A stretch of 64,000 nt of DNA from Ramlibacter sp. (GTDB lineage: Bacteria > Pseudomonadota > Gammaproteobacteria > Burkholderiales > Burkholderiaceae_C). The notes below the pieces were generated by a model. The model ran no database searches, was not told the DNA's origin, and was given only the letters and a program-made list of their open reading frames with translations. Positions 15,750-24,574 of this stretch are shown here, in pieces. The first letter of the stretch is position 1, and the number at the start of each line of letters is the position of its first letter. The stretch covers positions 310,001 to 374,000 of the forward strand of contig JAHBZN010000001.1 in NCBI GenBank assembly GCA_019635415.1. Direction: 5' to 3'. The translations under genes were made by a program, and so were the position numbers.

Positions 15750-16352
15750 ATGCTGTTGACCCACGCCGGCGGTTCGCCGCAGATCGATCCCACGGCCTTC
15801 GTGGCGCCCAACGCCATGGTCTGCGGCGATGTCCGCATCGGCCCGGGCAGCCGCATCATGTATGGGGCCCAGGTCATTGCCGAAAGCGGCACCATCGAAA
15901 TCGGTCGCAATGTGATCGTCATGGAGAACGCGGTGCTGCGCAGTTCGCTGACCCACCCGTTGTCGATCGGCGATCACTGCCTCATCGGACCGCAGGCCCA
16001 TGTCGTGGGCTGCACGGTGGAAGACGAGGTGTTCATCGCCACCGGCGCTGCCGTGTTTCACGGGGCCCGCCTCGGTCGCGGCAGCGAGGTGCGGATCCAC
16101 GCAGTGGTGCATATCCGCAGCGTGGTGGCGCCGGGGGAGTTCGTGCCGATCGGCTGGGTGGCGGTGGGGAGTCCGGCCGCCATCCTGCCGCCGCAGGCCC
16201 ACGACCAGATCTGGGCCCAGCAGGAGTCACTGAACTTTCCGCTCACCGTCTACGGGCTGGACCGCGGCGAAGCCAGCATGCCCGCCATCACGCAGCGCCT
16301 GTCCAGGCAACTGGGCTCGCACCAGCCGCCGCCCGACAGCACGCCGCCCTGA
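15750..16352 (+). CDS. Gamma-carbonic-anhydrase-like left-handed beta-helix protein
   Basis: 200 residues with hexapeptide repeats (for example IDPTAFVAPNAMVCGDVRIG and IGDHCLIGPQAHVVGC), the hallmark of the trimeric left-handed beta-helix. His residues in SLTHP and GPQAHVVGC lie where gamma-carbonic anhydrases bind metal. The C-terminal part, with WVAVGSPAAILPPQAHDQIW, matches the YrdA/CaiE-type group, so activity could be carbonic anhydrase or none. I chose the ATG five bases after AGGAG; the in-frame GTG two codons earlier lies inside that ribosome binding site. Monocistronic by appearance. Confidence 0.85.
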   Translation: MLLTHAGGSPQIDPTAFVAPNAMVCGDVRIGPGSRIMYGAQVIAESGTIEIGRNVIVMENAVLRSSLTHPLSIGDHCLIGPQAHVVGCTVEDEVFIATGAAVFHGARLGRGSEVRIHAVVHIRSVVAPGEFVPIGWVAVGSPAAILPPQAHDQIWAQQESLNFPLTVYGLDRGEASMPAITQRLSRQLGSHQPPPDSTPP

Positions 16353-16362
16353 AGTCCCGAGC

Positions 16363-17085
16363 TCAGCAGCCCAGGCGGTCCGCCAGGGCCGTCAGGCTGG
16401 CGGCATGCAGGTCGTTGCCGGGCTGCGGTGACACGTCCTTGGGCTGGGCGGCGCCGAACTCCAGCGGCCGCTCGATGTAGGCCGTGCGCAGGCCACAGGC
16501 GCGGGCGCCGGCCAAGTCGTCGTGATGGGCCGCCACCAGCATCACCTGTTCAGGCGGCAGGTCGAACACCCGGGCCACGCCCAGGTAGGTGGCCGGGTCG
16601 GGTTTGTAGGCACGGAACACCTCGGCGCTCAGCACGCAGTCCCAGGGCAGGCCGGCGCGCTTGGCCATGCGCGTCAGCAGCCCGATGTTGCCGTTGGACA
16701 GCGAGCAGATGGTGAACTTCTTCTTCAGCCGCATCAGGCCCTCCACGCTGTCGGGCCAGGGGTCCAGCCGGTGCCAGGCGCGGTTGAGTTCGCGGCGCTG
16801 TGCTTCGTCCAGTGACTGGAGCCCGAAGTCCGGGAGGATCTGGTCGAGGATCATGCGGTGCAGGTCGTCGATCAGGGTCCAGCCCAACTCCCCGCGCATC
16901 ACGCGCGCCATGGCGGGCTTGTAGCCAGCGCGCCAGGCCAGCGCAAAGGCGTTGCCGTCCACGCCGGGAAAGCGCGTTTCGACTTCGCGCCGGATGCTGC
17001 CGTGCCAGTCGACCACGGTGCCAAAGATGTCGAAGGCCAGCACCTGGACGGTGCCGGGGAGGTTGTCGGGTGAGGGGTGTGTCAT
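16363..17085 (-). CDS. Haloacid dehalogenase type II-like hydrolase
   Basis: 240 residues of the HAD superfamily. Motif I is LAFDIFGTVVDWHGSI, with the nucleophile Asp and the FGT-VVDW pattern of L-2-haloacid dehalogenases; motif II is CSLSNGN; motif III/IV is KPDPATYLG and MLVAAHHDDLAGARACGL. The family includes true 2-haloacid dehalogenases and many phosphatases, and the substrate cannot be set from sequence. An upstream in-frame start would add 17 residues without family similarity, so I took the later ATG. Convergent with the carbonic-anhydrase-like gene (10 bp apart). Confidence 0.87.
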   Translation of the reverse strand: MTHPSPDNLPGTVQVLAFDIFGTVVDWHGSIRREVETRFPGVDGNAFALAWRAGYKPAMARVMRGELGWTLIDDLHRMILDQILPDFGLQSLDEAQRRELNRAWHRLDPWPDSVEGLMRLKKKFTICSLSNGNIGLLTRMAKRAGLPWDCVLSAEVFRAYKPDPATYLGVARVFDLPPEQVMLVAAHHDDLAGARACGLRTAYIERPLEFGAAQPKDVSPQPGNDLHAASLTALADRLGC

Positions 17086-17118
17086 GCTGCCATCGTAGGG
17101 GATCACGGCCACGCGGCC

Positions 17119-17153
17119 AAAAAAAGAGGCCGGCACCTGTGACAGTGCCGGCC
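17119..17153 (-). terminator. Rho-independent terminator of the tctBA operon
   Basis: On the minus strand a 9-bp stem GGCCGGCAC / GTGCCGGCC (17128-17136 with 17145-17153) is followed by CTC and a run of seven T. It lies 45 bp behind the tctA stop and ends transcription before the dehalogenase gene. Confidence 0.8.
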
Positions 17154-17197
17154 AAGGCCGGGAGGGATGAACCCGGCGTACTCAGACTTCCACTAGC

Positions 17198-18709
17198 TCA
17201 CTCTTCCACAAACGCCACTTCACGACCTTTCTTGACGGCGGGCAGCAACACCACCAGCAACAGCAGCACCGCGGCCGCCAGCAGGCCGGCCGACAGCGGG
17301 CGCGTGACGAACACGCTCCAGTCGCCGCGTGACAGCAGCATGGCGCGCCGCAGGTTCTCTTCCATCATCGGGCCGAGGATGAAGCCCAGCAGCAGCGGCG
17401 CGGGTTCGCAGCCGAGCTTGACGAAGAGGTAGCCGATGAACCCGAACAGGCCGACCATCCAGACGTCGAACGTGTTGTTGTTGGTGGTGTAGACCCCCAC
17501 CGCGCAGAACAGCACGATGGCCGGGAACAGCCAGCGGTAGGGCACGGTAAGCAGCTTGATCCAGATGCCGATCAGCGGCAGGTTCAGGATCACCAGCATG
17601 AGGTTGCCGATCCACATGGACGCGATCAGGCCCCAGAACAGCTCGGGGTTGCTGGTCATGACCTGCGGGCCGGGCTGGATGTTGTGGATGGTCATGGCAC
17701 CGACCATCAGCGCCATGACGGCATTGGGCGGAATGCCCAGCGTGAGCAGCGGAATGAACGAGGTCTGCGAGCCCGCGTTGTTGGCCGATTCGGGCGAGGC
17801 CACGCCACGGATGTTGCCGCGGCCGAACGGGATTTCCCCGGGCTTGCTCTTGACCTTCTTTTCGACCGTGTAGGCCGCGAACGAGGCCAGCAGCGCCCCG
17901 CCGCCGGGCAGGATGCCCAGCACCGAGCCCAGCGCGGTGCCGCGCAGGATGGCCGGGGTCATGTCCTTGAAGTCCTGCCGCGTGGGCCACAGGCCCTGCA
18001 CCTTGGCCGTGAAGACTTCGCGCTCGTCCTCGGGCTGCGACAGGTTGCTGATGATCTCGCCGTAGCCGAACACACCCATGGCGATCACCACGAAGCCGAT
18101 GCCGTCGGTCAGTTCGGGGATGTCAAAAGCATAGCGCGCCACGCCGGAGTTGACGTCGGTGCCCACCAGCCCCAGCAGCAGGCCCAGCACGATCATCGAG
18201 ATTGCCTTGATCAGCGAGCCCGAGGCCAGCACCACCGCGCCGATCAGGCCCAGGATCATCAGCGAGAAGTACTCGGCGGGGCCGAACTTGAACGCCACCT
18301 CGGTCAGCGGCGCGGCAAAGGCCGCCAGGATCAGCGTGCCCACGCAGCCGGCAAAGAACGAACCCAGGCCCGCTGCCGCCAGCGCCGGGCCGGCGCGGCC
18401 CTGGCGCGCCATCTGGTAGCCATCGATGCAGGTCACGACCGAGGACGACTCGCCCGGCAGGTTGACCAGAATGGCCGTGGTGGAACCGCCGTACTGCGCG
18501 CCGTAGTAGATGCCCGCCAGCATGATCAGGGCCGACACGGGCGGCAGCGCGTAAGTGGCCGGCAACAGCATGGCGATGGTGGCCACCGGGCCGATGCCCG
18601 GCAGCACGCCGATGAGTGTGCCCAGCAGGCAGCCGATGAAGGCATAGAGCAGGTTGATCGGCGTGAAGGCGACACCGAAGCCGGTGGCGAGATTGGCAAT
18701 GAGGTCCAT
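17198..18709 (-). CDS. tctA: Tripartite tricarboxylate transporter, large membrane subunit TctA
   Basis: 503 residues, highly hydrophobic with about twelve helices. It has the TctA signatures IGCLLGTLIGVLPGIGPVAT near the N-terminus, GGSTTAILVNLPGESSSVVT, and LGSVLGILPGGGALLASF, the duplicated Gly/Pro motif of the family. It forms the sodium-dependent solute channel with TctB. The start lies 13 bp after tctB; the longer upstream frame gives a Ser-rich, non-homologous extension. No gene for the periplasmic binding protein TctC is adjacent. Confidence 0.94.
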   Translation of the reverse strand: MDLIANLATGFGVAFTPINLLYAFIGCLLGTLIGVLPGIGPVATIAMLLPATYALPPVSALIMLAGIYYGAQYGGSTTAILVNLPGESSSVVTCIDGYQMARQGRAGPALAAAGLGSFFAGCVGTLILAAFAAPLTEVAFKFGPAEYFSLMILGLIGAVVLASGSLIKAISMIVLGLLLGLVGTDVNSGVARYAFDIPELTDGIGFVVIAMGVFGYGEIISNLSQPEDEREVFTAKVQGLWPTRQDFKDMTPAILRGTALGSVLGILPGGGALLASFAAYTVEKKVKSKPGEIPFGRGNIRGVASPESANNAGSQTSFIPLLTLGIPPNAVMALMVGAMTIHNIQPGPQVMTSNPELFWGLIASMWIGNLMLVILNLPLIGIWIKLLTVPYRWLFPAIVLFCAVGVYTTNNNTFDVWMVGLFGFIGYLFVKLGCEPAPLLLGFILGPMMEENLRRAMLLSRGDWSVFVTRPLSAGLLAAAVLLLLVVLLPAVKKGREVAFVEE

Positions 18710-18722
18710 GGTGCTGCTCTCT

Positions 18723-19211
18723 TCAGCCGCTGATGAAGGTGGGCCAGACGGGGATCTGGAGCTTGAGCAACAGGACGAAAGCCACATAGCTGCCGGCGGC
18801 CAGGACGGCCGCCAGGATCAGGACCTCCTTGAGGTTGAAACTGTCGCCCGCCAGGCTGGACAGCAGCGTGAGGCCGAAGATCGCGATCACCAGCCCCATG
18901 GCCGGCAGTCCCAGGCTGGGCAGGCCGCCGATCAGCACGCCGAAGGCAAGGTTGGCGGCAATGACGTATGCCAGGGGCTTCCAGGCCCAGGCGCCGATGG
19001 GGTCGCCATCCTCGGTTTCGACCACCAGGGCGCGGAACATGATGGCCCCCCCCAGCAGCGCCAGCACCACGCCCAGCAGCAGCGGGAAATAGCCGGGGCC
19101 CATGCGGGCTCCTTCGCCCACGGTGTAGGTGGTGGCGCCGCCGGCAAAGGCGGCGCCGATGGCGCTGAACATGACGCCCGAGAAGAAATCCTTCTGGCTC
19201 TTGATTTTCAT
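18723..19211 (-). CDS. tctB: Tripartite tricarboxylate transporter, small membrane subunit TctB
   Basis: 162 residues with four hydrophobic helices. MKIKSQKDFFSGVMFSAIGAAF followed by YTVGEGARMGPGYFP (written here as two segments) is the standard start of TctB proteins. First gene of the tctBA operon, divergent from tctD with 148 bp between the starts, where regulation by TctD is expected. No strong Shine-Dalgarno precedes this ATG, but the family N-terminus supports it. Confidence 0.92.
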   Translation of the reverse strand: MKIKSQKDFFSGVMFSAIGAAFAGGATTYTVGEGARMGPGYFPLLLGVVLALLGGAIMFRALVVETEDGDPIGAWAWKPLAYVIAANLAFGVLIGGLPSLGLPAMGLVIAIFGLTLLSSLAGDSFNLKEVLILAAVLAAGSYVAFVLLLKLQIPVWPTFISG

Positions 19212-19359
19212 GATGGGTTGCGGGTGGACGGAAGCCCCGTTTATCGGCCTCGCGCGCTGACCGCTGGCTGACCCACGATCTACGCAGAAACGCCAATCGG
19301 GTTGCTCCGTACGTGGTTCCCGGCGGGCCTGGCGGGGCGCTTGCCGCAGAATCACGCCC

Positions 19360-20061
19360 ATGCGAATCCTTCTGGTGGAAGACGACCGGGTGCTGCGTGA
19401 CGTGATGGTCCGCAGCCTGAGCGATGCCGGCCACCGCGTGGACGTGGCCGAAACCGTGGAACAGGCGGAGCATTTCTGGCGGGTGCAACCGTTTGACGCC
19501 GTGCTGCTGGACCTGAACCTGCCGGTGTCGTCGGCGCCGCACAGCGGGCTGGGCAGCGGCCTGCGCGCGCTGCGCACCGCGCGCGCGCGCGGAGACCGCA
19601 CGCCGGTGCTGGTCCTGACTGCGCGCAACCGCACCGAGGAGCGCATTGCCGGGCTGGACGCCGGCGCCGATGACTACCTGGGCAAGCCCTTTGATCTGGA
19701 CGAGGTGGAGGCCCGCCTGCGTGCGCTGGAGCGCCGCGCCCAGGGGACGGACGACCAGACCCTCATGGGTGAACTCCGGCTGGATCGCAAGGCACGCCGC
19801 TTCCACATGCTGGGGCAGCCGATGGACCTGCCCGCGCGCGAGTTCGAGGTGTTGTGGGAACTCATGACCCCACCGGGGCGGGTTGTCAGCAAGCGCACGC
19901 TCTCGCAAAAGCTGTCGGAGTTCGACGACGCGCTGGGCGACAACGCGCTCGAGGCCTTCATCTCCCGCCTGCGCAAGAAGCTGGCCGGTTCGGGCGCGCG
20001 CATTCGCACACTGCGAGGGCTGGGCTACGTGCTGGAGGCCGGGCCCGATGCCACCGCCTGA
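19360..20061 (+). CDS. tctD: Response regulator TctD, OmpR type
   Basis: 233 residues: receiver domain with LLVEDDRVLRD, phospho-acceptor Asp in AVLLDLNLP, and Lys in YLGKPFDLDE; C-terminal winged helix with LPAREFEVLWELM and SRLRKKLAGSGARIRTLRGLGYVLE. A stretch after the phospho-acceptor (SSAPHSGLGSGL) is longer than in most OmpR regulators. Divergent from tctBA and overlapping the sensor gene by 14 bp, so it most likely activates the tricarboxylate transporter genes when TctE senses the substrate. Confidence 0.92.
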   Translation: MRILLVEDDRVLRDVMVRSLSDAGHRVDVAETVEQAEHFWRVQPFDAVLLDLNLPVSSAPHSGLGSGLRALRTARARGDRTPVLVLTARNRTEERIAGLDAGADDYLGKPFDLDEVEARLRALERRAQGTDDQTLMGELRLDRKARRFHMLGQPMDLPAREFEVLWELMTPPGRVVSKRTLSQKLSEFDDALGDNALEAFISRLRKKLAGSGARIRTLRGLGYVLEAGPDATA

Positions 20062-21505
20062 GGCGCCCGCCGCCGCCGCACTCCCGCCGGCCAAACCCAC
20101 GCTGCGCGCCCACCTGCTGCGGCACGTGATGCTGCCGCTGGCGTTGACCTGGGCGGCGGGCACGGTGGTGGCCCTGGCCGTGGCCAGCTACTTCACGCAG
20201 CAGGCCTTTGATCGCTCGCTGCTGGACGACGCTTACCTCATGGCGTCCAACGTCCGGTTCGAGGGCGATGGCGTGGCGCTGGCCCTGACCCCCCATGAGG
20301 TCCGCACCGTGCTGTTCGACCAGACCGAGGCGGTCTTCTTCTCACTGCACGATGCCGATGGCCATCTGATCGCCGGCAGCGACGGGCTGCACGCGCCGCC
20401 TCCCGTGGGGGCCAGCTCCTACCGTTTTTCGTACGTGAGTTTCAAGGGGCGCAACCTGCGCGCGGTCACCCTGCGCCGCGATCAGCCCGCGCCGTTCACC
20501 GTGGTCATGGCCCAGACCACGCTCACGCGGCGTGGCCTGCTGCAGCGGCTGCTGGTCTATTCGGTGGCGCCGCAGGTGCTGTTGCTTGTGCTGCTGGCGG
20601 CGTGGCTGCGGCGTGCCATTGCGCGTGACATGCAGCCGCTGGTGGCGCTGCAGCAGGCCGTGCAGCAACGGGACGCGCGCGACCTGATGCCGCTGCCCAT
20701 GGATGCCAGCACCAGCGACATTGAAAACCTGGGCAACGCGCTCAACCAGCTGCTGGGCCGTCTGGCGCAAAGCGTGCGCGCGCAGCGCGAGTTTGCGGGC
20801 AACGTGGCCCACGAGCTGCGCACGCCGCTGGCGGGCATCCGTGCGCTGGCGGCCTATGGATTGACCCGCGGCGAGGCCGAGGTCTGGCGCCAGCAGCTGG
20901 AGCGGATTGCCAGCAGCGAGGCCCGAGCCAGCCGGCTGGTGGATCAACTGCTGCTGCTGGCGTTTGCCGATGAAGCGCGCACGGGTGTGCAGCTTCAGGA
21001 TGTGGCACTGGACGAAGTGGTGCGCGATGCCGTGCTGGCCTTTTTGCCGTCCGCAGACGCGCTGGGGGTGGACCTGGGCGCGCAGGGGGCCGAGGAGACT
21101 GTCACCGTCTGGGGCAACCGCACCTTGCTGGAAGGCTGTGTCAACAACCTGCTGGACAACGCACTGCGCTATGGCAAGCCGTCCGACCCGGCGGTGGCGC
21201 CGCGCGTCACCGTGGGCATCGAATGCGAAGCCTCGGGTGTCCGCCTCGTGGTCAGCGACAACGGCCCGGGCCTCCCGGCCGGCATGGCCAGCCAGCTGTT
21301 GCACCGCTGGACCCAGGGCGAGCAGGGCCACACGCTGGGCCAGGGCGCCGGCCTCGGGCTGGCCATCATTGCGCAATACGCGGGCCTGCTGAACGCCCGG
21401 CTGGATGTGAGCCAGGGCCCACCCGAGCGCGGGTTGAGCGTCAGCCTCACGCTGGCGCGGGCCGCGCAGGGCCGGCCCGCGACCAACCAGACGCCGCCGG
21501 CTTAG
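20048..21505 (+). CDS. tctE: Sensor histidine kinase TctE
   Basis: 485 residues. After a Pro/Ala-rich start there is one membrane helix (VMLPLALTWAAGTVVALAVA), a periplasmic sensor region (2CSK_N type, with SLLDDAYLMASNVRF), a second helix (VLLLVLLAAWLRRA), then a HAMP-like linker, the His box EFAGNVAHELRTPLAGI, N box NNLLDNALRYGK, G1 DNGPGLP and G2 GAGLGLAII. It should phosphorylate TctD. The ATG lies inside the end of tctD, giving tight coupling. Convergent with the next gene, overlapping its stop by four bases. Confidence 0.92.
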   Translation: MPPPEAPAAAALPPAKPTLRAHLLRHVMLPLALTWAAGTVVALAVASYFTQQAFDRSLLDDAYLMASNVRFEGDGVALALTPHEVRTVLFDQTEAVFFSLHDADGHLIAGSDGLHAPPPVGASSYRFSYVSFKGRNLRAVTLRRDQPAPFTVVMAQTTLTRRGLLQRLLVYSVAPQVLLLVLLAAWLRRAIARDMQPLVALQQAVQQRDARDLMPLPMDASTSDIENLGNALNQLLGRLAQSVRAQREFAGNVAHELRTPLAGIRALAAYGLTRGEAEVWRQQLERIASSEARASRLVDQLLLLAFADEARTGVQLQDVALDEVVRDAVLAFLPSADALGVDLGAQGAEETVTVWGNRTLLEGCVNNLLDNALRYGKPSDPAVAPRVTVGIECEASGVRLVVSDNGPGLPAGMASQLLHRWTQGEQGHTLGQGAGLGLAIIAQYAGLLNARLDVSQGPPERGLSVSLTLARAAQGRPATNQTPPA

Positions 21506-21975
21506 CGCGCGGGCTGGATCACCAGCACCGGGTCATCGGTCTGGGGTTCGATGGTCACGCTGGTGGCTCGCGCCGGCACGGCCACCGTCTCGATCTGGCG
21601 GATCACGCCACCACCGGCCACGCTTCCGTCGGTGCTGCCGTACCCCACGACGCGGGCCTGGCAGGCGATCTTGTCTTCGCCCATCAGCACCTCGCAGCGC
21701 TGCACGGCGTTGGCGGCGTAGTTTTCACCGGGGTTGTCCAGCACGCCGCGCTTCTTGTCGGCGGCAGCGTTGTTGGCTTCCTTGAGGCAGGTGGCGGTGT
21801 CCTGCTGCGTCAGGCCGCTGAGGCATTTGGACTTTTCAACCTGCGTGTTGCCGGAGGCGTCGATGCCCGTCGTGCCGGTGGCCACCTGGGCTGTGGCGGC
21901 GGTGGCCGTCAGCAGCACCGCGGCGGAGAAGGAAAGAAAGCCCGTTCGGGCGGCCATGGAAGAGGCGCGTTTCAT
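21502..21975 (-). CDS. Secreted protein of unknown function
   Basis: 157 residues with a signal peptide (MKRASSMAARTGFLSFSAAVLL, cleavage after ATAATA). The mature part has four Cys (in SKCLSG, ATCLKEA, QRCEVL and IACQAR), likely forming two disulfides, and a C-terminal segment rich in Val and Pro. I do not recognise the family, though similar small periplasmic proteins are frequent in comamonads. Located where ureA would be expected behind ureD, but unrelated to urease. Confidence 0.7.
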   Translation of the reverse strand: MKRASSMAARTGFLSFSAAVLLTATAATAQVATGTTGIDASGNTQVEKSKCLSGLTQQDTATCLKEANNAAADKKRGVLDNPGENYAANAVQRCEVLMGEDKIACQARVVGYGSTDGSVAGGGVIRQIETVAVPARATSVTIEPQTDDPVLVIQPAR

Positions 21976-22100
21976 GGTTGACTCCTGGAATGGATGGGAT
22001 GAATCCAGTCTAGGTGCCGGGCCGCGGCAGCGATGACCGACAGCGCGCCCGGCGCGCGCGGGCCGAGGCTGACCCCTGCGTAGGAGAACGCCGCCTGCGC

Positions 22101-22931
22101 CTACAGCGCCCAGATGCGCGGCAGCGTGCCGGGCAGGTTCCACAAGCCCTGCCGCCATGCGCCGCGAATGGCGCGCAGCAACCCCATGGCCGGCTCCACC
22201 ACCGGTGCCAGCACCCGGACCATGACGGTGCGGTCGTTTGGCGCGGTGGCGCCCGCGGTGCTTTCCAGTGCGTGCCCGGTGGTGACCTCGCGGGCCAGGT
22301 CCAGGAGTTGTTCACGCTGCGGGCGCGGCATTTCGCTGCCCGTCACGAAGAACAGGCTGGCCAGGCAGCGGTGGCCGGCCAGGCCGAGGCGACCGTTCAT
22401 CAGCAGCGCATCGGCCGCGTCCACGCGCCCGCGCTCCAGCCAGTGACCGGGCACCTCGATGTGCTGTTGCAGGCTGCCCGCAACAAACGGCTGGTCGGCC
22501 AGCGGCAACCCGAAGGCGGCCACGTCCCAGCCGATCAGCTGCGCGCCGGGCTGCAGGTCCATGGTGAGGTGGTTGTGTGCCTGGCAGCCGCTGTAGCACA
22601 GGGCCTCCAGCGGCAGCCATTCAAGCCGTGCGTCACGGGCCAGCAGAATCCGCGTGCGTTGCAGGGCGGGCTCGCCATCTGAGCGGTAGAAGCGGCTGGC
22701 GCCGGGCGTGGTGATCAGGCCATGCGCGCCGGCATCGGCCTTGACCGTGATGTCCAGCGTGTCGCCACCCACCAGCCCGCCCGGGGGGTGAACCAGCACG
22801 TTGTGGCAGATGCCGGTGCCCTCGGGGTAGAGGCTCTGCAGGATGCGCAGCGGCCCCTCGTGGCTGAAGTGGGCGTTGGTGCGGTCGGCCTGCAGCCGGT
22901 AGTCAAGGTTCAGTCGGGCGTGCCAGGGCAT
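22101..22931 (-). CDS. ureD: Urease accessory protein UreD
   Basis: 276 residues with the UreD/UreH pattern: LRILQSLYPEG, HPPGGLVGGDTLDI, ITTPGASRFYRS, LEWLPLEALCYSGC and GWDVAAFGLP. UreD is part of the UreDFG complex that loads nickel into urease in the cytoplasm. It lies 27 bp behind the ABC transporter permease gene and is probably cotranscribed with it. No ureA, ureB, ureC, ureE, ureF or ureG is found in the window, so it either serves a urease encoded elsewhere or is the remnant of a rearranged operon. Confidence 0.92.
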   Translation of the reverse strand: MPWHARLNLDYRLQADRTNAHFSHEGPLRILQSLYPEGTGICHNVLVHPPGGLVGGDTLDITVKADAGAHGLITTPGASRFYRSDGEPALQRTRILLARDARLEWLPLEALCYSGCQAHNHLTMDLQPGAQLIGWDVAAFGLPLADQPFVAGSLQQHIEVPGHWLERGRVDAADALLMNGRLGLAGHRCLASLFFVTGSEMPRPQREQLLDLAREVTTGHALESTAGATAPNDRTVMVRVLAPVVEPAMGLLRAIRGAWRQGLWNLPGTLPRIWAL

Positions 22932-22958
22932 GCGCTGAGTTTACGGGGCCGCAAGGGC

Positions 22959-23729
22959 TCAGTGCCCCTGCGAACCCCGGTGTGCCCAGGCGGTGGTGTG
23001 CTTCTCGATGGCGCTGAACAGCTCGTACATGGCCATCGCCATGGCGCCGATGATCACCAGCCCCGCGAAGGCCAGCGGCAGGCGCTGCTGGGAGCCCGCG
23101 GTCTGCATCAGGTAGCCGATGCCGGAGTCGCCCGCCGTCATCTCGGCCAGCACGGTCCCCACGAACGCCAGCGTGATGGCGACCTTGAGCGAGCCATAGA
23201 AATACGGCATGGACCGCGGCAGCCCCACCTTCATCAACACGTCCCAGCGTTTGGCGCCCAGCACCCGCAGCACGTCCTCCAGTTCGGGCTCCAGCGTGGC
23301 CAGCCCGGTGGCGATGTTGACCGTGATCGGGAAGAACGAGATCAGGAACGCGGTGAGGATGCCTGGCCCCAGGCCAATGCCGAACCAGACCACCAGAATG
23401 GGGGTGATCGCGGCCTTGGGCACGGCATTGAAGGCCGTCATGAGCGGGTAGAACGCCGCGTAGGCCAGCCGCGAGGAGCCCACCAGAAAGCCTAGCAGCA
23501 CGCCCACCACGATGGAAATGCCAAAGCCCAGCAGGGTGACCCAGAAGGTCTTCCACGCGGCTTCCAGCAGCGGGCCCTTGAACTCGGCGAACTGCTTGGC
23601 GATTTCCCAGGGGCTGGGGAAGATGAACTCCGGCACGCTGAACGCCATGACCCCGATCTGCCAGATCAGCAGCGTGACGACCAGCACAATGACCGGCGCC
23701 CAGCGCTCCAGGTTGCGGTTGCGGGTCAT
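22959..23729 (-). CDS. ABC transporter permease, SsuC/TauC/ThiX type
   Basis: 256 residues with six membrane helices and the EAA loop LRVLGAKRWDVLMKVGLPRSMPYF (given as two contiguous parts: LRVLGAKRW and KVGLPRSMPYF). N-terminal PEFIFPSPWEIAKQF is typical for permeases of nitrate/sulfonate/taurine/pyrimidine-precursor importers. Its ATG overlaps the ATPase stop by four bases. The substrate is not determined; linkage to ureD suggests a nitrogen source. Confidence 0.9.
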   Translation of the reverse strand: MTRNRNLERWAPVIVLVVTLLIWQIGVMAFSVPEFIFPSPWEIAKQFAEFKGPLLEAAWKTFWVTLLGFGISIVVGVLLGFLVGSSRLAYAAFYPLMTAFNAVPKAAITPILVVWFGIGLGPGILTAFLISFFPITVNIATGLATLEPELEDVLRVLGAKRWDVLMKVGLPRSMPYFYGSLKVAITLAFVGTVLAEMTAGDSGIGYLMQTAGSQQRLPLAFAGLVIIGAMAMAMYELFSAIEKHTTAWAHRGSQGH

Positions 23730-24574
23730 TGCACGGCTCCCGCGGCTTCATGGCCCTGTTTGCGCATGGCGCCGATGTGCCCGCGCAGCTCGTGAACGAT
23801 GTCGCTGAACTCCTTGGTGTAGGTCAGCTCCAGATCGCGCGGGCGCGGCAGCTCGATCTCGCGCCGGACCACGAAGCGGCCCGGGCTCTTGCTCATCACG
23901 TACACGGTGTCAGCCAGGAACACACTTTCCCGCAGGTCGTGCGTGACCAGGATGACGTTGAACTTCTGCTCGGTCCAAAGGTCGCGCAGGATGCACCACA
24001 GTTCCTCGCGCGTGAACGCGTCGAGCGCACCGAACGGTTCGTCCAGCAGCAGCATCTTGGGCTCGTGGATCAGTGCGCGGCAGATGCTGGCCCGCTGCTG
24101 CATGCCGCCGGACAGCTGCCAAGGAAACTTGTCTTCGTAGCCGCCCAGGCCCACCTTCTGCAACAGCTTGCGGGCACGTTCTTCATATTCCTTGCGCCTG
24201 GCCTTGAAGCTGGAGCGGTAGGGCTCCACGATCTCCAGCGGCAGCAGCACGTTGTCCACCGTGGTACGCCAGGGCAGCAGGCTGGGCGCCTGGAAGGCCA
24301 TGCCGCTGATCTTCAGCGGCCCGGTCACGGGCTGGCCGTCGATGAGGATCCGGCCCATCGACGGCATTTTCAGCCCGGTGGTGAGCTTCATGAAGGTGGA
24401 CTTGCCGCAGCCCGAGGGGCCGACGATGGCGATGAACTCGCCCTGTCGCACCTTGAGGTCAATGGCTTCGACCGCAAAGTGGTTCTGGGCCAGCAACTCG
24501 TCGTTGTAGGCCAGCCAGACGTCGCGGAAATCGACGAAATGGCTGCCCGGGTCTGCGTCTGCCACGGCGGCCAT
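23726..24574 (-). CDS. ABC transporter ATP-binding protein, SsuB/TauB type
   Basis: 282 residues with Walker A GPSGCGKST, Q-loop FQAPSLLPWRTT, signature LSGGMQQRASICRAL, Walker B MLLLDEPFGALD and switch His in VTHDLRES. These fit the nitrate/sulfonate/taurine ATPase group. It shares its first base with the end of the binding-protein gene and overlaps the permease gene by four bases, so the three transporter genes form one unit. Confidence 0.92.
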   Translation of the reverse strand: MAAVADADPGSHFVDFRDVWLAYNDELLAQNHFAVEAIDLKVRQGEFIAIVGPSGCGKSTFMKLTTGLKMPSMGRILIDGQPVTGPLKISGMAFQAPSLLPWRTTVDNVLLPLEIVEPYRSSFKARRKEYEERARKLLQKVGLGGYEDKFPWQLSGGMQQRASICRALIHEPKMLLLDEPFGALDAFTREELWCILRDLWTEQKFNVILVTHDLRESVFLADTVYVMSKSPGRFVVRREIELPRPRDLELTYTKEFSDIVHELRGHIGAMRKQGHEAAGAVQ

